Origin: an uncultured Oscillospiraceae bacterium
Lineage (GTDB): Bacteria; Bacillota; Clostridia; Oscillospirales; Oscillospiraceae
Length of the DNA stretch: 10,606 nucleotides
Reading direction: 5' to 3'
Assembly (NCBI GenBank): GCA_910588365.1
Contig: CAJUQS010000167.1
Location: 1 to 10,606 of the forward strand
Part shown: positions 5,209 through 10,606 of the stretch, in pieces
Position numbering within the stretch: position 1 is the stretch's first letter
Layout of the letters: every line of letters starts with the position of its first letter
Notes under the pieces: model-generated
What the model was told of the DNA's origin: nothing
Seen by the model: the letters and a program-made list of their open reading frames with translations, nothing else
Databases searched by the model: none
Position numbers and translations under genes: made by a program

Positions 5209-6857
5209 CCAGAAAAATTTTCCGGACCATCCTGCTGGTGGGGCTGGCGGCCCTGCTGCTGTGCGCGGTCCTGCTGTGCTGGGCGCTGGTGCGGCATTTT
5301 ACATACCGGGTCCTGGACGAGCTGGAGGTGGAGGCCCGTCTGGCGGCCAGAGGGGTGGAGCTGTGCGGCGGGGACTACCTGGAGGGGGTGGACTGCCCCA
5401 ACCGCTTCACCTGGATTGACGCGGACGGCACAGTCCTCTTTGACTCCGACGCCGACGCCGGCGCCATGGAGAACCACCTGGAGCGCCAGGAGGTCCGGCA
5501 GGCCCTGCTGACCGGGCGGGGACAGGCCAGCCGCGTGTCCGGCACCCTGGCCGTACGCACGCTCTACATCGCCCTGTCCCTGGAGGGGGGGACGGTGCTG
5601 CGGGTGGCCAGCCGGCAGCGCTCCGTGGCACAGCTGCTGGCGGGGCTGATCCCCTCCCTGCTGGTGATCTTCCTGGGGACGGCCCTGCTGGCGGCCCTGC
5701 TGGCCAGGAAGCTGGCCAGGGGCATCAGCCGCCCCATCCTGGAGCTGGATCTGACGCGGCCGGAGCTGTGCGAAACCTACGAGGAGCTCTCCCCCCTGCT
5801 GCTGCGCCTGCGGCGGCAGCAGGAAACCATCCAGACCCAGATGAAAGAGCTGCGCCAGCGCCACGAGGAGTTTACCGCCATCACCGAGAACATGGGCGAG
5901 GGTCTCCTGCTCATCGGAAAGGGGGCGGAGCTCCTCTCCTGCAACGCCAGCGCCCTGCGCCTGCTGGGCGTGGAGAGCATCCGGCCGGGGGAGTGCGTAC
6001 TGGGACTGAGCCGGGCGGAGCCCTTCCGCCGGGTGGTGGACGGCGCACTCTCCGGCCGCCACAGCGAGGCCCTTCTCAAGCGGGAGGGCTGCTGCTGCCA
6101 GCTGCTGGGCAACTGCGTCCTCCATGACGGCCGGGTGGCCGGGGCGGTTGTGGCCATCCTGGACGTGACAGAGCGGGAGAGCCGGGAGTCCCTGCGCCGG
6201 GAGTTCACAGCCAACGTCTCCCACGAGCTGAAAACGCCCCTGACCTCCATCTCCGGCTTCGCGGAGCTGATGAAAAACGGCATGGTGCCCCAGGAGACAG
6301 TGCCGGAGTTCGCCGGGGATATCTACCGGGAGGCCCAGCGGCTCATCACCCTGGTGGAGGACATCATCCACCTCAGCCGGCTGGACGAGGGCGCGGCTCC
6401 CACGGACCGCCAGCGGGTGGACCTCTATGAGCTGGCCGGGGAGGCCCTGGAGCGGTTGGCCAGCGCCGCGGCCAGGATGGAGGTCTCCCTGCGCCTGGAG
6501 GGCGGCAGTGTGGAGGTGGAGGGCGTGAGCCACATGCTCGACGAGATGATCTATAACCTGGCGGACAACGCCATCAAGTACAACCGCCCCGGCGGCTCCG
6601 TCACTGTCACCGTGGACCGGGCGGAGGGCGGAGCCCGCCTGTCGGTCCGGGACACGGGCATCGGCATCCCGCCCGCCCACCAGCAGCGGGTGTTCGAGCG
6701 GTTCTACCGGGTGGACAAGAGCCACTCCAAGGAGGTGGGCGGCACGGGGCTGGGGCTGTCCATTGTCAAGCACGTGGCCTCCTACCACGGCGCGGCCCTG
6801 GAGCTGGAGAGCCGGGAGGGCGCGGGCACCGCGGTGACGGTGCGGTGGCAGAAATAG
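5205..6857 (+). CDS. phoR: Phosphate sensor histidine kinase PhoR
   Basis: Membrane sensor kinase that phosphorylates PhoB when phosphate is scarce. Of 550 residues, a first membrane helix lies near 8-29, an extracytoplasmic region at ~33-140 contains a TWIDADGTVLFDSDADA segment, and a second helix spans ~144-167. A linker follows, then a PAS-like domain (~215-320, starting EEFTAITENMGEGLLLI). The dimerisation/phospho-acceptor helix has H340 in ANVSHELKTPLTS. The ATPase domain has N-box NLADNAIKYN (451-460), G1 DTGIGIP (483-489), FERFYRVDKSHS and G2 GGTGLGLSIVKH (512-523). All catalytic motifs are intact. Two cysteines in the external region (C54, C64) might form a disulphide; that is a guess. 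It overlaps phoB by four bases, and PhoR family membership is supported by the pst-phoU-phoB context. Confidence 0.93.
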   Translation: MTRKIFRTILLVGLAALLLCAVLLCWALVRHFTYRVLDELEVEARLAARGVELCGGDYLEGVDCPNRFTWIDADGTVLFDSDADAGAMENHLERQEVRQALLTGRGQASRVSGTLAVRTLYIALSLEGGTVLRVASRQRSVAQLLAGLIPSLLVIFLGTALLAALLARKLARGISRPILELDLTRPELCETYEELSPLLLRLRRQQETIQTQMKELRQRHEEFTAITENMGEGLLLIGKGAELLSCNASALRLLGVESIRPGECVLGLSRAEPFRRVVDGALSGRHSEALLKREGCCCQLLGNCVLHDGRVAGAVVAILDVTERESRESLRREFTANVSHELKTPLTSISGFAELMKNGMVPQETVPEFAGDIYREAQRLITLVEDIIHLSRLDEGAAPTDRQRVDLYELAGEALERLASAAARMEVSLRLEGGSVEVEGVSHMLDEMIYNLADNAIKYNRPGGSVTVTVDRAEGGARLSVRDTGIGIPPAHQQRVFERFYRVDKSHSKEVGGTGLGLSIVKHVASYHGAALELESREGAGTAVTVRWQK

Positions 6858-6861
6858 AGGC

Positions 6862-6889
6862 TTGCCAAGCGGGAAAATTGTGGTATAAT
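6862..6889 (+). promoter_or_regulatory. Extended -10 promoter of the HExxH gene
   Basis: TTGCCA (6862-6867), a 16-base spacer, and a perfect TATAAT (6884-6889) with an extended TGG before it. It lies in the 67-nt gap between phoR and the next gene, 35 bases from the chosen start codon, so that gene has its own sigma-A promoter. Confidence 0.8.
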
Positions 6890-6924
6890 GGAAAGCAACA
6901 AAACCCGCTTGTGAGGTGAGCTCT

Positions 6925-7665
6925 ATGATCGGCGCGATTTCCGGATTGAATTCCTATTACAGCATGTACCTGACCAGAGGCGCCCTGTCCAACCAGGTCC
7001 AGGGCCCCCACAGTGCCCAGGAGCTTCAAAATACCCAGGGCGCTCAGCGCTCCGGCGGCGTCTGGACCGCCCGCCGCTCCGCTTCCCCGGAGACCCCGGT
7101 CCAGCCGGTGGCGCCGGTCACCCCGGTCAGCGCCGACAAGACAGAACCGGCCGGCCTGGGCATACCCGCCATCCGGGAGGGGGCAGACCCGGCGGAAATG
7201 GCGGTCCGTATGCGCATCCGCCCCTATGAGGACCCCGCCGGCGCGCAGGCGGACCAGCCCGCCCCCGCCCAGGCGGCGGAGGACGCCGCGGGCGCAAAGG
7301 GTGTGCAGGAGGCCTTTGAGGAGGGCCAGTGCGAGACCTGTGAGAAGCGGAAGTACCAGGACGGCTCTGACGACATGGGCGTCTCCTTCCAGACGCCCAC
7401 CCGTATCGCGCCTGAGCAGGTGGCCTCGGCGGTCCGGGGCCACGAGCAGGAGCACGTGGTGAGGGAGCAGGCCAAGGCCCAGCGGGAGGACCGCCGGGTG
7501 GTCAGCCAGTCCGTCACCCTCCACACGGACATCTGCCCGGAGTGCGGCAAGACGTACATCTCCGGAGGCACTACCCGCACCGTCACCGCGGCGGAGCGGA
7601 GCCAGGAAACCCAGCAGCAGGATCAGCAGGAGACAGAGGACAAGGGCTTCTCCGTATTCGGCTAA
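6925..7665 (+). CDS. Putative zinc metalloprotease-like protein with HExxH and two CxxC pairs
   Basis: Function unknown. The 246-residue product has three parts. The N-terminus (MIGAISGLNSYYSMYL) is short and moderately hydrophobic, not a convincing signal peptide. A Pro/Ala-rich, probably disordered middle spans ~30-125. The conserved C-terminal core contains C136-x-x-C139 followed by KRKYQDGSDDMGVSFQTPT, the zinc-protease-type motif HEQEH (173-177), and C204-x-x-C207 in CPECGKTYISGGT. I recall similar small proteins across Clostridia, and the core resembles the SprA/CJM1_0395 putative metalloprotease group; that link is from memory, not a search. The four cysteines could bind a metal. I chose ATG 6925, five bases after GAGGTGAG; a GTG at 6916 would add three residues but overlaps that site. 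It has its own promoter and does not appear to be part of phoBR. Confidence 0.75.
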   Translation: MIGAISGLNSYYSMYLTRGALSNQVQGPHSAQELQNTQGAQRSGGVWTARRSASPETPVQPVAPVTPVSADKTEPAGLGIPAIREGADPAEMAVRMRIRPYEDPAGAQADQPAPAQAAEDAAGAKGVQEAFEEGQCETCEKRKYQDGSDDMGVSFQTPTRIAPEQVASAVRGHEQEHVVREQAKAQREDRRVVSQSVTLHTDICPECGKTYISGGTTRTVTAAERSQETQQQDQQETEDKGFSVFG

Positions 7666-7868
7666 GTCCTGCCGGACGGGCAATGCGGGACTTTCCTGCG
7701 GTGATTGGCCTGGATTGCGGCCCGGTAACGGCAGACCGTACATTCACGAAGCCGCGCTGTCCTGCCGGACGGGCGATGCGGGACTTCAATGCGGCGATTG
7801 CCCAAGTCCGCCGCCCGGTAACGGTTGATGCTTGTCATTGAAAGCGGACTGTCCTGCCGGACGGGCAA
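7666..7868. repeat. Tandem 92/93-nt repeat, two units plus a partial third
   Basis: Units begin at 7666, 7759 and 7851 with the identical sequence GTCCTGCCGGACGGGC, followed in the first two by (A/G)ATGCGGGACTT and later GCCCGGTAACGG. Unit 1 starts on the base after the stop codon of the HExxH gene. The start of unit 1 can fold as AGTCCTGC / GCGGGACT with a 12-nt loop (one G-U pair), and unit 2 contains AGTCCGC / GCGGACT. The third copy ends after about 18 nt. No protein reading is convincing on either strand. Confidence 0.75.
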
Positions 7869-7902
7869 TACCGCGCTTTTGGCCTAAAAATGTATGAACA
7901 AA

Positions 7903-7940
7903 GCACCCCTGCGCCAGACCCGGCGCAGGGGTGCTTGCTT
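7903..7940. terminator. Strong bidirectional terminator between the HExxH gene and proS
   Basis: A 13-bp perfect GC-rich stem GCACCCCTGCGCC (7903-7915) / GGCGCAGGGGTGC (7922-7934) with a 6-nt loop. On the plus strand it is followed by TTGCTTTTT, on the minus strand by TTTGTTCATACATTTTT. It lies between two converging genes and would serve both, best for proS from the right. Confidence 0.8.
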
Positions 7941-7955
7941 TTTGCAGCCCATACA

Positions 7956-8020
7956 GGCAAAACAAGGTTTTGCCGCAAAAAGTTCTTTTTTGATACTTTT
8001 TTCTTTCAAGAAAAAAGTAT
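7956..8020 (-). repeat. Hairpin repeat copy R6, after proS
   Basis: Long hairpin with 13-bp arms ATACTTTTTTCTT / AAGAAAAAAGTAT (7993-8020, loop TC). On the minus strand it is followed by CAAAAAAGAACTTTTTGC and the hairpin GGCAAAAC / GTTTTGCC (7956-7974). It begins 13 bases after the proS stop and is nearly the same as R2 after pstA, in the same orientation relative to the gene it follows. It is followed by the strong terminator at 7903-7940. Confidence 0.75.
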
Positions 8021-8033
8021 GTCTGCCTCAAAT

Positions 8034-9476
8034 TTAGTAAGCCACGCCCCAGATGATATCGGTGGAACACTCCTTGCCGCAGACGGGGCACTTTCCGGTT
8101 GTGCCGGACTGGCTGAGGGGCATACACCGGCTGGTGACGCCAACCTTCTCCTTCATGGCCACCTCACAGGCCAGATCGCCGCACCACTTGGTGTGGACGA
8201 AGCCGCCGCTGTTTTTCTCGATGAGGTCCTTGACCTCCTCCCAGGTCCCGGCGGTGAACGTGTTCTCCTCCAGGTTCCGCCTGGCCATGGCGAACATGTT
8301 GCCGTGGATCTCGTCCAGCAGCCGCTTCACTGCGTCCTCCAGCTCCGCCAGGGGAACGAAGACCTTCTCCCCGGTGTCCCGGCGGGCGACGCAGCACTGT
8401 TCCTTCTCCATGTCCTTGGGGCCGATCTCCACCCGGAGGGGCACGCCACGCATCTCGTACTCGGCGAACTTCCAGCCCGGGGCCTTGTCGCTGTCGTCCA
8501 GCTTCACCCGCAGTCCGGCGGCCTCCAGCCGGGCCTTCAGCTCCTGGGCCTTCTCCAGCACGCCGCCCTTGTGCATGGCGATGGGCAGCACCACCGCCTG
8601 GATGGGCGCCACCCGGGGGGGCAGCACCAGGCCGTTGTCGTCGCCGTGGGTCATGATGATGCCGCCGATGAGGCGGGTGGACACACCCCAGCTGGTCTGG
8701 TGGGGGAAGTGGAGCTGGTTGTCCGCGCCGGTGAAGGTGATCTCAAAGGCGCGGGCGAAGCCGTCGCCGAAGTAGTGGCTGGTACCGGCCTGGAGGGCCT
8801 TGCGGTCGTGCATCATGCACTCAATGCAGTAGGTCTCCTCCGCGCCGTTGAACTTCTCCTTGTCGGTCTTCCGGCCCCGGGTGACGGGCATGGCCAGGAA
8901 GTTTTCACAGAAGCCGGCGTACACGTTGAGCATCCGGGTGGTCTCCTCCCGGGCCTCCTCCTCGGTGGCGTGCATGGTGTGGCCCTCCTGCCACAGAAAT
9001 TCCCGGTGGCGGAGGAAGGGACGGCTGGTCTTCTCCCAGCGCAGGACGGAGCACCACTGGTTGTACAGCTTGGGCAGGTCCCGGTGGGAGTGGATGATGT
9101 TCTTGTAATGCTCACAGAACAGGGTTTCGCTGGTGGGGCGGATGCAGTAGCGCTCCTCCAGCTTCTCGCTGCCGCCGTAGGTGACCCAGGCGCACTCGGG
9201 GGCGAAGCCCTCCACGTGGTCCTTCTCCTTTTGCAGCAGGCTCTCGGGGATGAGCATGGGCATGGCCACGTTTTCGTGGCCGGTGGCCTTGAACTGCCGG
9301 TCCAGCTCCTTCTGCATGTTCTCCCAGATGGCGTAGCCATAGGGGCGGTAGATGAACATGCCCTTCACGCTGGAGTAGTCGATGAGCTCCGCCTTTTTGC
9401 ACACGTCGGTGAACCACTGGGCGAAGTCCACGTCCCTGGCGGTGATGGCGTCCACCTGTCTCTGATCCTTTGCCAT
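8034..9476 (-). CDS. proS: Prolyl-tRNA synthetase, short archaeal/eukaryotic-type (ProS type 3)
   Basis: Cytoplasmic class II aminoacyl-tRNA synthetase that charges tRNA-Pro with proline. The 480-residue length, the absence of the ~180-residue editing insertion, and a C-terminal extension ending in Tyr identify the archaeal/eukaryotic-like form found in many Firmicutes. Visible features: motif 1 region (~44-80), RPTSE (113-117), motif 2 FLRHREFLWQEGHTMHAT (154-171), motif 3 GVSTRLIGG (264-272) followed by HGDDNGLVLPPRVAP, then an anticodon-binding domain (~290-390). The C-terminal zinc-site domain has C432, C437, C463 and C466. The ATG is nine bases after AGGAGA and a consensus promoter lies just upstream. 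There is too little leader for a T-box, so control by uncharged tRNA-Pro is unlikely here. Confidence 0.96.
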   Translation of the reverse strand: MAKDQRQVDAITARDVDFAQWFTDVCKKAELIDYSSVKGMFIYRPYGYAIWENMQKELDRQFKATGHENVAMPMLIPESLLQKEKDHVEGFAPECAWVTYGGSEKLEERYCIRPTSETLFCEHYKNIIHSHRDLPKLYNQWCSVLRWEKTSRPFLRHREFLWQEGHTMHATEEEAREETTRMLNVYAGFCENFLAMPVTRGRKTDKEKFNGAEETYCIECMMHDRKALQAGTSHYFGDGFARAFEITFTGADNQLHFPHQTSWGVSTRLIGGIIMTHGDDNGLVLPPRVAPIQAVVLPIAMHKGGVLEKAQELKARLEAAGLRVKLDDSDKAPGWKFAEYEMRGVPLRVEIGPKDMEKEQCCVARRDTGEKVFVPLAELEDAVKRLLDEIHGNMFAMARRNLEENTFTAGTWEEVKDLIEKNSGGFVHTKWCGDLACEVAMKEKVGVTSRCMPLSQSGTTGKCPVCGKECSTDIIWGVAY

Positions 9477-9529
9477 AGCTGTTTGTCTCCTGATTTATAT
9501 AAAATTAGTGTGTTTCCGCTGGTCCCCCT

Positions 9530-9558
9530 ATTGTATCCGCCCTGAGGGGAAATGTCAA
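9530..9558 (-). promoter_or_regulatory. Consensus sigma-A promoter of proS
   Basis: On the minus strand: TTGACA (9553-9558), exactly 17 bases, then TACAAT (9530-9535). The predicted transcript start near 9523 gives a leader of roughly 45-50 nt, containing the ribosome binding site AGGAGA (9486-9491). Confidence 0.88.
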
Positions 9559-9589
9559 GCCGGACGGCGGGGCCGGGAAAAGACCGCTC

Positions 9590-9618
9590 TTGCCCCAGGC
9601 GGAAAGCTGTGGTATACT
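9590..9618 (+). promoter_or_regulatory. Sigma-A promoter of udp
   Basis: TTGCCC (9590-9595), 17 bases, then TATACT (9613-9618) with an extended TGG before it. It points away from the proS promoter; the two -35 boxes are about 30 bases apart. The leader is about 60 nt with ribosome binding site AAGGAGG at 9674-9680. Confidence 0.82.
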
Positions 9619-9687
9619 GTTCCCCTAAGGAAGAACCAGACCCGCGGCGGTCCGCGTACCGCTGAAAATTGACAAGGAGGAACAACC

Positions 9688-10452
9688 ATGCAGAAACTGG
9701 AAAAGCAGTACCATATCAACTGCGTCCCCGGCGACGTGGGCCGCTATTGCATCCTGCCGGGGGACCCGGGGCGGTGCGAGTCCATCGCCGCCCTCTTTGA
9801 CAATGCCAAGTTCGTCACGCAGAACCGGGAGTACGTCATCTATACCGGGACGCTCCTGGGGGAGAAGGTTTCCGTCTGCTCCACCGGCATCGGCGGCCCC
9901 TCCGCCGCCATCGCCATGGAGGAGCTGACCGCCATCGGCGCGGACACCTTCATCCGGGTGGGCACCTGCGGCGGCATCGACGTGAACGTCCAGTCCGGGG
10001 ACATCGTGGTCGCCACCGGGGCCGTCCGCTTCGAGCACACCAGCATGGAGTACGCGCCCATCGAGTTCCCCGCCGTGGCCGACTTCGGCGTCACCGCCGT
10101 CCTGGCCCGGGCAGCCCAGGCCATGGGCAAGACCTGCCACACCGGCGTGGTCCAGTGCAAGGACAGCTTCTACGGACAGCACTCCCCCGCTCGGATGCCC
10201 GTCAGCTACGAGCTGCTGAGCAAGTGGGAGGCGTGGAAGCGGCTGGGCGTGAAGGCCAGCGAGATGGAGAGCGCGGCCCTGTTCGTGGTGGCCGCCGCCC
10301 TGGGCGTGCGCTGCGGCAGCTGCTTCCACGTGGTCTGGAACCAGGAGCGGGAGGCCGCCGGCCTGGACCAGAAGATGAGCGAGGACACCTCCTCCGCCGT
10401 CCGCGTGGGCGTGGAGGGGCTGAAGCTGCTCATTGAGCGGGACAGGGCGTAA
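9688..10452 (+). CDS. udp: Uridine phosphorylase
   Basis: Cleaves uridine with phosphate to uracil and ribose-1-phosphate in pyrimidine salvage; cytoplasmic, hexameric in known relatives. The 254 residues match the length of E. coli Udp (253). Family motifs: phosphate-site PGDPGR (24-29), CSTGIGGPSAAIAMEEL (64-80), RVGTCGG (90-96), EYAPIEFPAVADF (121-133), DSFYGQ (159-164; the glutamine corresponds to the uracil-contacting Gln of uridine phosphorylases) and the ribose-contacting ASEMESAALF (190-199). These favour Udp over purine nucleoside phosphorylase DeoD, although another nucleoside substrate cannot be excluded. It starts eight bases after AAGGAGG and has its own promoter. The final A of its stop codon is also the first base of the downstream terminal-repeat element. 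Confidence 0.93.
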   Translation: MQKLEKQYHINCVPGDVGRYCILPGDPGRCESIAALFDNAKFVTQNREYVIYTGTLLGEKVSVCSTGIGGPSAAIAMEELTAIGADTFIRVGTCGGIDVNVQSGDIVVATGAVRFEHTSMEYAPIEFPAVADFGVTAVLARAAQAMGKTCHTGVVQCKDSFYGQHSPARMPVSYELLSKWEAWKRLGVKASEMESAALFVVAAALGVRCGSCFHVVWNQEREAAGLDQKMSEDTSSAVRVGVEGLKLLIERDRA

Positions 10453-10606
10453 GAGCCTGTTTAACGTCTCCCCGCGCCCGCCTTGGCGGCATATTTTCCG
10501 CCCTGACTGCGTTAAAAATCCTTGCAATCCGTCAGGATTGCTGCGGCTTTTTGCCTTGCAGGGCAAAAAATCTATCTCGCCAATCCGCACACGCTGAGAT
10601 ATTAAA
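10452..10606 (+). repeat. MITE-like terminal-repeat element, right edge cut by the window
   Basis: It begins AGAGCCTGTTTAACGTCTCC at the udp stop codon and reaches TGAGATATTAAA at the window end, which is the start of the inverted terminus seen complete at 1-20. The expected full length is about 160 bp. Inside are two hairpins: GCAATCC-GTCA-GGATTGC (10524-10541), followed by TGCGGC and five T residues and so a possible udp terminator, and TTTTTGCC / GGCAAAAA (10548-10569). There is no coding capacity. Confidence 0.6.

Noticed and set aside
5184..6788. 534-codon open frame on the minus strand, antisense to phoR
   Set aside because: It is the complement of an intact histidine kinase and gives a Gln/His/Leu-rich protein with no recognisable domain and no convincing start signal.
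7666..7868. CRISPR array
   Set aside because: There are only two full units of 92/93 nt that are similar along much of their length. There are no short identical repeats separating unique spacers and no cas genes nearby.
9477..9529. Possible T-box leader for proS
   Set aside because: The leader predicted from the consensus promoter is only about 45-50 nt, far too short for a T-box, and no T-box core sequence is visible.
7890..9545. 551-codon open frame on the plus strand, antisense to proS
   Set aside because: It mirrors the minus-strand proS gene, which has full family motifs, a consensus promoter and a ribosome binding site. The antisense product is low-complexity and resembles no family; long antisense frames are common in GC-rich DNA.

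Overview
The window is about 10.6 kb of GC-rich chromosome. It fits a Firmicute of the class Clostridia, probably a gut member of the Oscillospiraceae/Flavonifractor-Lawsonibacter group. This is an inference from the GC-rich codon use, purine-rich ribosome binding sites, a Firmicutes-style PhoB/PhoR pair, an archaeal/eukaryotic-type prolyl-tRNA synthetase and the style of the intergenic repeats. No rRNA, tRNA or CRISPR array is visible.

Layout. 1-508: intergenic DNA full of repeats, starting with the end of a small terminal-repeat element (1-20). 509-3934: a phosphate-uptake operon, pstC-pstA (4-nt overlap), a 212-nt gap holding two head-to-head hairpin repeats, then pstB-phoU (1-nt overlap). 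The substrate-binding gene pstS is not in the window. 3935-4530: a second repeat-filled intergenic region whose right part resembles 107-393. 4531-6857: phoB-phoR (4-nt overlap), the two-component system that normally answers to PstSCAB-PhoU. 6925-7665: a small conserved protein with an HExxH motif and two CxxC pairs, behind its own extended -10 promoter. 7666-8033: a 92/93-nt tandem repeat, a strong bidirectional terminator and another hairpin repeat. 8034-9476 (minus): proS. 9477-9687: divergent promoters for proS and udp. 9688-10452: udp, uridine phosphorylase. 10452-10606: a second copy of the small terminal-repeat element, cut by the window edge.

Together, the first two-thirds form a phosphate-response module: PstC/PstA form the membrane channel, PstB powers it, PhoU passes transporter status to the sensor kinase PhoR, and PhoR phosphorylates PhoB. 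The remainder is housekeeping: proline charging and pyrimidine nucleoside salvage.

The most unusual content is intergenic. A family of hairpin repeats (six clear copies and one degenerate) keeps one architecture: a long near-perfect palindrome, a CAAAA-type linker, then a short hairpin. Stem sequences differ between copies while pairing is kept. Pairs of copies face each other in three of the gaps around the phosphate genes. Two of those gaps also share a ~285-bp sequence that ends in terminator-like hairpins upstream of pstC and of phoB. It may be a mobile non-autonomous element, a regulatory leader, or an element of the first kind recruited as the second.
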